The notes: a model not told the origin generated them from the sequence alone. Counted from the first letter of the stretch, positions 1 to 7,745 are shown. The stretch is 16,650 nucleotides of DNA from Crocosphaera chwakensis CCY0110 (GCF_000169335.1 NZ_AAXW01000086.1:1-16650); one strand, 5' to 3'. Numbers and translations: made by a program.

Positions 1-395
1 GGGTGAAGATTTTGAAGAAGAAAGTCAACAGTTGTTTGATTTAACCAACCTTTAAGTACTGCTAAAGCACCGATTCTCATCCACATCCGTCCTTCTTCTT
101 GTTCTGCTAAAATATCACTAAGTTGATGATTATCGATTAAGCCAGCTTCTCTAAGATAATAGCCTAAGGATTTAGGTGTTTCTTGCTGAGCTTGTTGAAT
201 AACTTTTGTCCACTCTTCAGCAAAAAAGTCGGCAGTTTGCTGTTTTATCCAACCTTTTTGAGCTAAAATTTCACCCAAACGGTGCTTATGATGCTTTTTT
301 TGTTCTTGTAAGGCTATTTCTAGCTGATAAGGAGTGATCAATTTGGCTTCTTGTAAAATACTTCCTAGCCGTTTTTTTGAATCTATTGTAACCAT
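1..395 (-). CDS. Tandem MshEN/GspE-N-like repeat protein, C-terminus outside the window
   Basis: The reverse strand is open from an ATG at 395 to the left edge, giving 131 codons with no stop. A strong Shine-Dalgarno (AAGGAGGAG) lies 7 bases before the ATG and fixes the start. The product shows two similar blocks, at residues about 9-61 and 75-130. Each has the pattern LG-x-IL-x-EA-x-LI-x-x-x-QL-x-x-AL-x-EQ, followed by a second half containing (L/I)G-x-L-x-x-KGW(I/L)-x-Q-x-T-x-DF. This resembles the MshEN / GspE N-terminal fold, which in other proteins binds nucleotides such as c-di-GMP or forms adaptor modules. I infer a regulatory or type IV pilus-linked role only weakly, because the rest of the protein is not visible. 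It is transcribed away from egtD, with a long spacer between them. The family call is by repeat pattern, not by search. Confidence 0.75.
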   Translation of the reverse strand, partial: MVTIDSKKRLGSILQEAKLITPYQLEIALQEQKKHHKHRLGEILAQKGWIKQQTADFFAEEWTKVIQQAQQETPKSLGYYLREAGLIDNHQLSDILAEQEEGRMWMRIGALAVLKGWLNQTTVDFLLQNLH

Positions 396-874
396 GAAAA
401 CTCCTCCTTGCGAGTGATTATACATCTTAAAACTATTATTCCCAAATTTTCTTAGTTAATTTCACTGAGAACAAATTTGTTCAAGTTGCTCTTGCTGACT
501 ATGTTGGAGTCACTATATCAGCGCAAATATGAAATTTCATCAAAACAGCTAAGAGTTTAGCAGAAATACCACTGTTTCATTAGTAGCTGATTGATAATTT
601 TTGTTCTCCAATCCTTATATAGATTATAGATCATATACTTTTTTTCTTTTTCATCATACTTACCTCATAAATATAGCTTATTTTAATTTTATCTTAATAT
701 TATTGCCTTCAGCATATTTGTTCTTTTTTTTCAAGATTCTTTAGGTCGATTTTATTTGAAAACTAGAGAAAAAGGAGAGAATTTTGTTTAAAGCTTGATC
801 TTGTACTTTTTGTTACTAAATTGTTTTAAAATAAGAGAGCAAAAGTTAACTTCAGTTATGGTAGCTGCTATCTT
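396..874. other. 479-bp divergent intergenic region with two perfect palindromes
   Basis: This spacer separates two divergent genes and should hold both promoters. I found no convincing ORF in it. Two exact palindromes stand out: GAACAAATTTGTTC at 469-482 and ATGAAATTTCAT at 529-540, both closer to the minus-strand gene. They could be operator half-sites or small cruciforms. The first does not match the GAAC-N4-GTTC spacing of Gram-positive LexA boxes, and I assign it to no regulator. The rest is AT-rich. No -35/-10 pair with acceptable spacing was found before egtD. Confidence 0.3.
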
Positions 875-1882
875 ATGTTAACCCAACTTCAAACAGACCA
901 GTTAAAAATTGAATATTTACAGTCTCCCGAAACAGCAAAGGAAACAAAGAATTCTTTTGATCAAGACATAAAAAAAGGGTTAACTGAATGCCCTAAAAAA
1001 ATACCATCGAAATATTTCTATGATGATCAAGGGTCTCAACTATTTGAACAAATTTGTGAGTTATCAGAATATTATCCTACTCGCACAGAAGCGAGTATTT
1101 TAAGACAATACGCAGAAGAAATTGCTCAAATTACAGGAACTTGTGAATTAGTAGAATTAGGAAGTGGAAGTTCGACAAAAACTCGCTTATTATTAGATGC
1201 TTATGATAGGCAAAATGATATGTTTAAGTATATGCCAATTGATGTCAGCGCAGGCATTCTACAAGAAAGCGCGCTACAATTACAACAAGAATATAGTTCC
1301 CTGAAAATTCAAGGATTAGTAGGAACTTATGACCAAGCCTTAACTCAATTAACTCCAACTTCTTGGCCAACAAGAATGATTTTTTTCCTAGGAAGTTCTA
1401 TCGGTAACTTTAGTGAGATAGATTATGATCGCTTCTTGAACAAAATTTCTCAAGTGTTAGAACAGGGAGATTATTTTTTATTAGGAATAGATTTACAAAA
1501 ACCTAAATTTATATTAGAAGCAGCCTACAACGATAATAAAGGGATAACAGCTGCTTTTAACTTAAATATCCTGTCTCATTTAAACCGTAAATTTGAAGGA
1601 AATTTTGAGCTAAATTATTTCAAGCATCGAGCTATCTACAATGAAGAAAAAAAACAAATCGAAATGTATTTGATATCTGAGAAGAAGCAAGAAATTATCT
1701 TAAATAAGCTTGATTTAAAAGTGAATATAGACAAAGGAGAAACAATATTAACTGAGATTTCTCGTAAGTTTGATGTAGAGCAAACGAAGCATAAATTAGA
1801 ATCTAAGCAACTAAATCCAGTTAAAGTATTTACGGATGAGAATAACTGGTTTGCTTTAATTCTGTGTAAAGCTTGCAAATAA
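875..1882 (+). CDS. egtD: L-histidine N-alpha-methyltransferase (EgtD)
   Basis: EgtD uses three S-adenosylmethionine molecules to trimethylate the alpha-amino group of histidine, giving hercynine, the first step of ergothioneine synthesis in the cytosol. The 335-residue product has the family layout: KYFYDDQGSQLFE (46-58) and YYPTRTE (66-72) in the histidine-binding N-terminal part, SAM motif I VELGSGSSTKT (93-103), the PIDVS strand (121-125), and FLGSSIGNF (171-179) with the conserved Asn. Length is close to the usual 320-330 residues. The start at 875 leaves about 40 residues before the conserved core and has no clear Shine-Dalgarno, so a slightly later start cannot be excluded. The next gene, 79 bp downstream on the same strand, encodes the sulfoxide synthase that would use hercynine, so an operon is likely. 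Confidence 0.93.
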   Translation: MLTQLQTDQLKIEYLQSPETAKETKNSFDQDIKKGLTECPKKIPSKYFYDDQGSQLFEQICELSEYYPTRTEASILRQYAEEIAQITGTCELVELGSGSSTKTRLLLDAYDRQNDMFKYMPIDVSAGILQESALQLQQEYSSLKIQGLVGTYDQALTQLTPTSWPTRMIFFLGSSIGNFSEIDYDRFLNKISQVLEQGDYFLLGIDLQKPKFILEAAYNDNKGITAAFNLNILSHLNRKFEGNFELNYFKHRAIYNEEKKQIEMYLISEKKQEIILNKLDLKVNIDKGETILTEISRKFDVEQTKHKLESKQLNPVKVFTDENNWFALILCKACK

Positions 1883-1893
1883 GTTATTCTAAA

Positions 1894-1919
1894 TGGGAGT
1901 ATAGTTAATCATGCTCCTA
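1894..1919 (+). other. Hairpin in the egtD-egtB spacer
   Basis: TGGGAGTAT and ATGCTCCTA can pair into a nine-pair stem with two G-U pairs around an eight-base loop. It has no following T-tract, so it does not look like a full terminator. It may protect the 3' end of the egtD message or attenuate passage into the next gene. Inference from sequence only. Confidence 0.35.
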
Positions 1920-1961
1920 TTAGCTAACTTATCTAACTGTTAGAATTAATTCATAATAATT

Positions 1962-3308
1962 ATGTCATCTTTTAAATCTCAATTACCAGTTTCTCTTAAT
2001 AACTGTTCTCAAGATTCCCTCATTAACTATTTTAAAAATAGTTGGGAATTAGAAGATATTTTAATGAAAAGTATTAAAGAAGAAGAAGCATTTTATATAA
2101 ATCCTGATCCCTTAAGAAATCCCTTGATTTTTTATTTGGGTCATTCGGCTGCTTTTTACATTAATAAATTAGTTCGCGTTGAATTATTAGAAAAACAACT
2201 TAATCCAGACTATGAAATATTATTTGAGTTTGGGGTTGATCCTGAGAATGCAGAAGAATTGAACCAGGCGATCGCTAATATTAATTGGCCGGAGGTTCAA
2301 GAAGTTTGGAATTATCGAAATCAAGCTTATGAGGTTATTTTAGAAGTTATTAAAAATGCGCCTTTGAATCTTCCTATTGATCAAAATCATCCTCTTTGGG
2401 CCTTAATGATGGGGATAGAACATCAACGAATTCATTTTGAAACCTCTTCGATGTTATTGCGACAACTGCCAGCAGAAAAATTGAAGAAACCTCAAGAATG
2501 GCAATATGCACCTTTTGATGGACTTCCTGAAGAGAATAAGATGATTTTAATAAAAGGAGGAACCGTTAAGTTAGGGAAAACAAAAGATAATCCCTTATAT
2601 GGATGGGACTGTGAATATGGCGATCGCTTTGTTAAAGTTGACTCTTTTTTGGCTAGTCAATATTTAGTAACGAATGCAGAATTTCTCAAATTTGTCAATA
2701 GTAAAGGTTATGAAAATAAAGACTATTGGAATGAAAAATCCTGGCAATGGAAAGAAGAAAATAACATCAAAAATCCTAAATTTTGGCAATTTAAAAATGG
2801 GCAATATGCTTATCGTGCTATGTTTGATGAAATACCTTTACCCTTAAATTGGCCTGTAGAAGTTAATTATTATGAAGCCATTGCTTATTGTCGTTGGAAA
2901 GGTGAAAATACCAGATTGATGAGTGAAGCAGAATGGAATTTAGCAGCCTATGGATCAAATGATAATTATCAAGTAGATATCCAAGAAATTAATGATTATA
3001 ATCTCAATTTAAAATTCGGTTCACCAAGTCCAGTAGGGTTAATAAAAACAGCCCAAAGCCATTCGGGACTCTGGGACTTACGGGGCAACGTTTGGGAATG
3101 GTTAGACGAAGATTTTAACCCCTTATCAGGATTTAAACCTCATTTTCTCTATGAAGATAATTCAGCACCGTTTTTTGATAATAACCATAAAATGATGTTA
3201 GGAGGAGCTTGGGTAACTCAAGGAACAGAAGCCTTAAAATACTATCGTAATTGGTTTCGTCCTAACTTCTATCAACACGCAGGTTTTAGGATAGTTACTA
3301 ATTATTAG
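1962..3308 (+). CDS. egtB: Non-haem iron sulfoxide synthase of the EgtB/OvoA group, without methyltransferase domain
   Basis: Enzymes of this group use Fe(II) and O2 to join a thiol (cysteine or gamma-glutamylcysteine) to the imidazole ring of histidine or hercynine as a sulfoxide. The 448-residue product has a DinB-like N-terminal helical domain carrying the iron ligands: H61 in YLGHSAAFYINKL, then H154 and H158 in GIEHQRIHFE. An FGE-sulfatase (SUMF1-like) domain follows from about residue 195 to the end (GG-TVKLG, YGWDCEYGDR, GNVWEW, GGAW, HAGFRIV). Wording such as NPLIFYLGH, MGIEH-x-RIH-x-ETSS, WPVEVNY and FNPL-x-GFK resembles OvoA (ovothiol) more than actinobacterial EgtB, but the C-terminal methyltransferase of OvoA (about 700 residues in all) is absent. 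Because egtD lies just upstream, hercynine and the ergothioneine pathway are the likely substrate and role. From memory, cyanobacterial ergothioneine enzymes have been described as OvoA-related. The C-S lyase partner (EgtE) is not in the window. Confidence 0.85.
   Translation: MSSFKSQLPVSLNNCSQDSLINYFKNSWELEDILMKSIKEEEAFYINPDPLRNPLIFYLGHSAAFYINKLVRVELLEKQLNPDYEILFEFGVDPENAEELNQAIANINWPEVQEVWNYRNQAYEVILEVIKNAPLNLPIDQNHPLWALMMGIEHQRIHFETSSMLLRQLPAEKLKKPQEWQYAPFDGLPEENKMILIKGGTVKLGKTKDNPLYGWDCEYGDRFVKVDSFLASQYLVTNAEFLKFVNSKGYENKDYWNEKSWQWKEENNIKNPKFWQFKNGQYAYRAMFDEIPLPLNWPVEVNYYEAIAYCRWKGENTRLMSEAEWNLAAYGSNDNYQVDIQEINDYNLNLKFGSPSPVGLIKTAQSHSGLWDLRGNVWEWLDEDFNPLSGFKPHFLYEDNSAPFFDNNHKMMLGGAWVTQGTEALKYYRNWFRPNFYQHAGFRIVTNY
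2268..2275. repeat. HIP1 octamer, first of five in the window
   Basis: GCGATCGC, the highly iterated palindrome of many cyanobacterial genomes, occurs here and at 2620-2627, 4447-4454, 10550-10557 and 15579-15586. All five lie within coding or decayed coding sequence. The site supports cyanobacterial origin and says nothing about local function. Confidence 0.85.
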
Positions 3309-3383
3309 GCTAATAGTGAAAAATTGACAGTTAATTTTGTTATATTTAATTTAGGATTGTATGGTTTAACAATTATCAGCGAA

Positions 3384-3435
3384 CAGTGATCAGTGAGGAA
3401 TAACTGGTCACTGATCACTGAAAACTGGTAACTGG
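3384..3435. repeat. Long perfect inverted repeat followed by ACTGG-type heptamer repeats
   Basis: Arms CAGTGATCAGTGA (3384-3396) and TCACTGATCACTG (3408-3420) form a perfect 13-pair stem around an 11-base loop. They are followed by degenerate heptamer units (AACTGGT, AACTGGT) to about 3435. No T-tract follows, so it is not a canonical terminator, although it could stop or stabilise the egtB transcript. The heptamer periodicity matches short tandemly repeated sequences (STRR-like) that are dispersed in cyanobacterial genomes. A related unit lies at 8569-8593. Confidence 0.75.
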
Positions 3436-3477
3436 TTTAATCAGGATTTTTATCACCTTAAGCTAATATAATTACCA

Positions 3478-4683
3478 ATGAATCGATTTTTTAACTCAAC
3501 CAAAAATTTCCTCAAAGATAAATTATTAATAGAAAAAATTCCTCAATGGTTTCAAGTTAGTGATGAACAAATTGCAGAAATTTTAGAGACAATTCGCGAA
3601 AAATTACCTACCACTGAAGCCATTTTAATTGGAAAAACCCAATCAGGAAAAAGCTCAATTGTGCGAGGTTTAACAGGAGTTTCTGCCGAAATTGTTGGTC
3701 AAGGATTTCGTCCCCATACTAAACATACAAACCAATATACTTACCCTAATGATGATCTCCCTTTACTTATTTTTACCGACACTGTAGGATTAGGTGATGT
3801 TCAACAAAATACTGATTCTATTATTCAAGAATTAAGCGATAAATTGCAAGAAGCAAAGCATCAGGCGAGAGTCATTATTTTAACGGTTAAGATCAATGAT
3901 TTTGCTACAGAAACCTTAGCTAAAGTTGCCAAAGAATTGCGTGAATTATCGCCAAAAGTTCCCTGTATTCTTGTTGTTACTTGTCTTCATGAAATTTATC
4001 CTTCCCCAACTCAAGATCATCCCCCTTATCCCCCTGATTTTGAAGACATTAATCGGGCATTTAACCATCTCAAAGAGGACTTTCAGGGACTATATGATGA
4101 TGCTATTCTCATTGATTTTACCCTAGAAGAAGATGGCTATACACCTGTTTTTTATGGATTAGAAGCCCTCAGAGATACCATCGCCCAACAGTTACCCGAA
4201 GCGGAATCGGTCGCCATCCATCAACTTCTTGAAGGAGAAACGACTCATAAAATCGGTAATCTTTACCGAGACGTAGCCCGTCGTTATATTTGGGCATTTT
4301 CCGTCGCAGCAGCTACCTTAGCGGCCGTTCCCTTGCCTTTTGCTACAATGCCGGTTTTAACTGCTTTACAAGTGTCTCAGGTGACATTATTGGGGAAACT
4401 CTACGGACAGATTTTATCCCCTTCTCAGGCCGGTGGGGTCGTTAGTGCGATCGCAGGAGGATTTTTAGCTCAGTCTATCGGACGAGAATTAATTAAGTTT
4501 ATTCCAGGATTTGGTAGTATTATTGCTGCTTCTTGGGCAGGGGCTTATACTTGGGCTTTAGGAGAAGGAGCTTGTGTTTATTTTGGGGATTTAATGGGAG
4601 GAAAAAAACCGAATCCTGATAAAATTCAAGCAGTAATGCAAGAGGCATTTAAACAAGCACAAAATCGCTTTAAAAGAACCTAA
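3478..4683 (+). CDS. Era/YcjF-like GTPase with a DUF697-type membrane tail
   Basis: The 401-residue product starts with a P-loop GTPase domain. G1/Walker A is GKTQSGKS (52-59), a threonine-rich switch I segment follows near 77-88 (RPHTKHTNQYTY), and G3 is DTVG (101-104). The usual G4 NKxD is replaced by a TCLHE-like segment near residue 170, so guanine specificity is less certain. The C-terminal part (about 265-375) has Ala/Gly-rich hydrophobic stretches and IGRELIKFIPGFGS, which fits the DUF697 membrane-associated domain seen in YcjF-like proteins. I infer a membrane-tethered GTPase; its target is unknown. It is separated from egtB by a hairpin repeat, so it is probably transcribed on its own. 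The ATG at 3478 has no clear Shine-Dalgarno. Confidence 0.85.
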   Translation: MNRFFNSTKNFLKDKLLIEKIPQWFQVSDEQIAEILETIREKLPTTEAILIGKTQSGKSSIVRGLTGVSAEIVGQGFRPHTKHTNQYTYPNDDLPLLIFTDTVGLGDVQQNTDSIIQELSDKLQEAKHQARVIILTVKINDFATETLAKVAKELRELSPKVPCILVVTCLHEIYPSPTQDHPPYPPDFEDINRAFNHLKEDFQGLYDDAILIDFTLEEDGYTPVFYGLEALRDTIAQQLPEAESVAIHQLLEGETTHKIGNLYRDVARRYIWAFSVAAATLAAVPLPFATMPVLTALQVSQVTLLGKLYGQILSPSQAGGVVSAIAGGFLAQSIGRELIKFIPGFGSIIAASWAGAYTWALGEGACVYFGDLMGGKKPNPDKIQAVMQEAFKQAQNRFKRT

Positions 4684-4703
4684 TAGGACGCTATAATAAT
4701 TAA

Positions 4704-4823
4704 CTATTTTACCACAATTAGAAGAGTTGCATTTCTTCTTGCTTTAATGACAACATATTCAGACGTACCAGCCCAAACTAAGTCAACTTCGTGGGTGTTT
4801 AAGGCTGCTTTTAATATTCTAAA
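4704..4823 (-). pseudogene. 39-codon protein-like remnant without a start codon
   Basis: On the reverse strand, the frame between a TAA at 4826-4824 and a TAG at 4706-4704 reads like real protein. It contains RILKAALNTHEVDLVWAG and then TSEYVVIKARRNATLLIVVK, ending in a hydrophobic strand. It has no ATG, GTG or TTG before the conserved-looking part. It could be the C-terminal end of a lost gene. I do not recognise the family. A plus-strand ORF over the same bases (from ATG 4748) is less protein-like and is probably a shadow. Confidence 0.4.
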
Positions 4824-4826
4824 TTA

Positions 4827-5182
4827 TAATTTTTTTATATATAGGCTTTCCTCTACACTTTTCTATTTTTTTATCATTTGTAATCATACTTATGATAGAT
4901 GACAACGTAGAGTTTAATCAAGATTTATTTGATAAATAACATTATTTTCAATCAAACTCATTCGAGTTATAAGTTATATAATAGTTTAAGAACTATTTTT
5001 TATTAGTTTTTACTGTATATTTCTTTAGTGTATATTTAGTGAATTTATTTATTATCTTTACCAATATTTTACAATTTTAGTATAGAAAAATACTAATTGT
5101 CTATTGTATGATATTAATTCCCATAGTTATTTTTAATATTCAATTAATTGTGGTCAGCCATCTGTTGTGAGATATTATTTTC
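4827..5182. other. AT-rich spacer before the diguanylate cyclase gene
   Basis: No coding region, RNA gene or clear terminator was seen here. The stretch is very AT-rich and probably carries the promoter of the cyclase gene at 5183, but I could not find a -35/-10 pair I would defend. Confidence 0.5.
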
Positions 5183-6613
5183 ATGTTTATTACTAACCAA
5201 TTACAAAGAATATTAACCCATAGTAAGATTGGGGACAAAATAAAATATGGTTATGTAATTGTAATTACTATTTTTATATTAGGTATTCTTTCAGGACTGG
5301 CTTTAGGAGATTTTTATGAAAAAAAAGCTTATCATAAGTTACAATTAGCCAATGAAAAAATTATTCTTTTATCTCAACTTCATAATCATATTTTGCAAAT
5401 TCGCTCTCATCCTAAAACCTTAATTGTTGTTGTTAATGAATCTATTTGGTTTGAATACGAAATCAGTAAATTTAGTTTAAATATTCAAAAAATTAATTAT
5501 AGTTTATCAGAAATAAAGAAATTTTTGTATAAAAATAATAACAATTTAGATAACAAAAGAATAAAACAAATAATTTCAGAATATAGATATTATTTGGATG
5601 AATACGAAAAAAATATTCAATCTCTGTGGCAAACAATAACACCAATTTCCACTAATAATAGTCAATTAAATAATCAAGATATAGTTATTGAACTTATCAA
5701 AAGTCAAGAAATGCAAAATCTTGAAATTCAATTTGAAAAGTTATCAGAGATTTTATCCTTAGTAATTGATTCCGCTCAAGAGAATAAAAAAGATGCTGAG
5801 AGGGAAATGAGAAAAGCCAATCTTTTAAGGATAAAAATAATATTTAGTAGTAGTATTATTTCTTTGATTATTTCTACTATTTCTGCTATATACACAGGTA
5901 AAGTCATTGCTTATCCCCTAGAAGAATTAACTTATGTTGCCCAGAAAGTTACCCAAGAATCAAACTTTCGATTACAAGCTCCAGTCACTACTCAAGATGA
6001 AGTAGGAAAATTAGCTACTTCTATAAATCAATTAATTAAGTGGATTCATGAACATATTAAAGAATTAAAAGAAGCCCATAAAACCTTAGAAAATCGAGTT
6101 GAACAAAGAACAATAGAATTACAACAAGCCCTAAAAAAATTAAAAGCATTAGTTAATCTAGACGGATTAACCCAGATTTTTAATCGTCGTTATTTTGATG
6201 AATCTTTATACCGAGAATGGCAAAGAGGAAGACGGGAAAAGTCGGAAATTTCACTTATTCTCTGTGATATAGATTACTTTAAAATTTATAACGAAACCTA
6301 TGGTCATTTAGGAGGAGATAGTTGTTTACAAAAAGTAGCTCAAGAAATAAGAAGACAAGTTAAACGTCCTTCTGATGTAGTGGCGAGATACGGAGGAGAA
6401 GAATTTGTTATTCTTTTACCGAATACTAATTTGAATGGTGCTTTAACTTTGGCAGAAATGATTAGAAATGCCATTGAAACTATGAACATTCCTCACCAAA
6501 ATTCCCTAGTTAGTGACCATGTTACCCTAAGTATGGGTGTTAGTTGTAAGATTCCTGAACAAATAGAGCAATATAAAGAATTAATCAAAGAAGCTGATGA
6601 TGCTCTTTATTAA
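5183..6613 (+). CDS. Membrane HAMP-GGDEF diguanylate cyclase, truncated by an in-frame TAA
   Basis: The family makes cyclic di-GMP from two GTP. The 476-residue product has a first membrane helix (about 21-41), an extracytoplasmic sensor region (about 45-215, helical, unassigned), a second helix (217-238), a HAMP domain (238-290), a coiled-coil linker (285-322) and a GGDEF domain (325-476). Active-site features are present: D362 and D364 in CDIDYFK, N370, D379, and the GGEEF loop (404-408). The inhibitory I-site R395-x-x-D398 lies five residues before it. The frame stops at TAA 6611-6613 just after ADDALY, where the family continues DALYxAKxxGRN. The same frame then reads AKENGRNCICYWVDSS to a TAG at 6662-6664. 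The last conserved helix is therefore missing, probably by a nonsense change (CAA to TAA). Activity of the truncated form is uncertain; the gene may be an early pseudogene. Confidence 0.88.
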   Translation: MFITNQLQRILTHSKIGDKIKYGYVIVITIFILGILSGLALGDFYEKKAYHKLQLANEKIILLSQLHNHILQIRSHPKTLIVVVNESIWFEYEISKFSLNIQKINYSLSEIKKFLYKNNNNLDNKRIKQIISEYRYYLDEYEKNIQSLWQTITPISTNNSQLNNQDIVIELIKSQEMQNLEIQFEKLSEILSLVIDSAQENKKDAEREMRKANLLRIKIIFSSSIISLIISTISAIYTGKVIAYPLEELTYVAQKVTQESNFRLQAPVTTQDEVGKLATSINQLIKWIHEHIKELKEAHKTLENRVEQRTIELQQALKKLKALVNLDGLTQIFNRRYFDESLYREWQRGRREKSEISLILCDIDYFKIYNETYGHLGGDSCLQKVAQEIRRQVKRPSDVVARYGGEEFVILLPNTNLNGALTLAEMIRNAIETMNIPHQNSLVSDHVTLSMGVSCKIPEQIEQYKELIKEADDALY

Positions 6614-6682
6614 GCCAAAGAAAATGGACGTAATTGTATTTGTTATTGGGTTGATTCTTCTTAGTATTTTTTTATAACAAAT

Positions 6683-6721
6683 AGCCCCTTTACGAAGAGA
6701 AAATGCTCTAGTAAAAGGGCT
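6683..6721. terminator. Hairpin between convergent genes, candidate bidirectional terminator
   Basis: AGCCCCTTTAC (6683-6693) pairs with GTAAAAGGGCT (6711-6721) with one non-Watson-Crick pair, across a 17-base loop. It sits between the 3' ends of the cyclase gene (+) and ndk (-). T-tracts on either side are weak, so termination efficiency is uncertain. Confidence 0.55.
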
Positions 6722-6731
6722 GCATGACAAT

Positions 6732-7181
6732 TTATTCGTATAACCAGGTTTTAACGGTAGGTTCCCAACTACTTAACTCTTTTTCATTAAACCAGAGACT
6801 AATCTCCCGTTGGGCAGTTTCAATGGCATCGGAACCATGAATTAAGTTACGTCCTACACTGACCCCAAAATCACCCCGAATGGTTCCAGGTTCGGCTGAT
6901 AAGGGATTAGTTGCGCCAATGAGTTTCCTTGCAGAAGCAACAACACCTTCTCCTTCCCATACCATTGCTACTACAGGAGAAGAACAGATAAACTCAACTA
7001 AACTACCAAAGAAAGGACGTTCTTTATGCACGTCATAATGTTCTTCGGCCAATTCTTTGGACACTGACATTAATTTTAGTCCCACTAGGGTGAACCCTTT
7101 GGCTTCAAAACGACCAATGACTTCACCCACCAGTCCCCGTTGTACCCCGTCGGGTTTAATCATGATAAATGTGCGTTCCAC
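6732..7181 (-). CDS. ndk: Nucleoside diphosphate kinase
   Basis: Ndk transfers the gamma-phosphate of ATP to nucleoside diphosphates through a phosphohistidine, keeping the NTP and dNTP pools balanced in the cytosol. The 149-residue product is full length and shows the N-terminal TFIMIKPDGVQRG, the ARKLIGATNP segment (84-93), and the catalytic histidine H115 in RNLIHGSDA. The start is a GTG at 7181, chosen because GGAAGGAG lies 7 bases before it and because the resulting MERTFIMIKPDG is the family N-terminus. No other start fits. The gene is convergent with the cyclase gene and lies downstream of the suf genes, 183 bp past a broken nuclease gene. It is probably transcribed on its own. Confidence 0.97.
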   Translation of the reverse strand: MERTFIMIKPDGVQRGLVGEVIGRFEAKGFTLVGLKLMSVSKELAEEHYDVHKERPFFGSLVEFICSSPVVAMVWEGEGVVASARKLIGATNPLSAEPGTIRGDFGVSVGRNLIHGSDAIETAQREISLWFNEKELSSWEPTVKTWLYE

Positions 7182-7364
7182 GCGCCAACTCCTTCCAATT
7201 ATTTCAACTATATAGTTTACGACTAATTCGGGTTAGCTGAACAAGTTTTCTAGTAAAAATGGGTAAATAGGCAAACTTTAATCATAAGATAGGGAAAAAT
7301 GCAAGTATTTTTTGTATCTTTTTCCTCAGTTGTTCGATTATTTTGAAAGGGAATTTGAATCGGT

Positions 7365-7725
7365 TTAATGGGATATTAACCACTGCTGTAAATCTTCTAC
7401 ATTGGAAAAATCGAATAAACCGAAAGCTAAATCATCTAATTCTGTCAAACTTAACTGTTTAACTTCTTCTTCAAAATTAAGAGAAAGCTCACCTATTTTT
7501 AAATGAAGTTGACGGAGAATTAAATTGTGTCTAGCAACTAATTTTCCATTCATCTAAATAAAAATGGGATACTCTCTCTGAGTTTAATAATTCTTGATAA
7601 TTAGAAACTTCTATACTTTCTACTCTACGGTTGGGATAAATAATTACACCTTGCCAATTATTTCTTAATTCACTATTTTTGATAAAATTATCTAGGGGCA
7701 AAATATAGGGCAAAATATAAATCAC
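7365..7725 (-). pseudogene. Decayed Rpn-family (DUF2887/DUF4351) nuclease gene
   Basis: Two overlapping reading frames carry separated pieces of one cyanobacterial family. The upstream piece (7725-7531, GTG start) has ILPLDNFIKNSELRNNWQGV, then IIYPNRRVE and YQELLNSERV-x-x-x-YLDE, typical of the DUF2887 core. The downstream piece (7553-7365, another frame) has LILRQLHLKIGEL, LSLTELDDL and FDFSNVEDLQQWL, typical of the C-terminal DUF4351. The N-terminal catalytic part of the family and the roughly 100 residues normally between the two pieces are missing, and the frames do not join. I conclude that this is a relic left by deletion and frameshift. It begins only 20 bp after the sufC stop. Members are Rpn-type recombination-promoting nucleases and often occur in many copies in cyanobacteria. 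Confidence 0.75.
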
Positions 7726-7732
7726 CCCTAGA
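7691..7732. repeat. 8-bp inverted repeat enclosing a tandem repeat, just after sufC
   Basis: TCTAGGGG (7691-7698) and CCCCTAGA (7725-7732) are exact inverted arms around 26 bases that contain the direct repeat TAGGG(G)CAAAATA. Located 14 bp beyond the sufC stop, it could be a transcript-end hairpin for sufBC or a scar of the rearrangement that left the nuclease relic. There is no clear T-tract. Confidence 0.4.
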
Positions 7733-7745
7733 AAATTCTTATAAT

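Noticed and set aside
1636..1878. Minus-strand ORF inside egtD
   Set aside because: Antisense shadow of a well-supported gene, with Ser/Phe/Ile-rich composition typical of reverse reading.
3384..3420. Perfect hairpin read as a CRISPR repeat or terminator
   Set aside because: There is no array of regularly spaced copies and no T-tract. The heptamer pattern fits a dispersed short repeat better.
3926..4126. Second-frame ORF inside the GTPase gene
   Set aside because: Lies wholly inside the better-supported frame and is Leu/Pro-rich without domain features.
4748..4903. Plus-strand 51-codon ORF (MTTYSDVPAQTKSTSW start)
   Set aside because: It lies over the minus-strand remnant and its second half is low-complexity Phe/Tyr/Ile from AT-rich DNA.
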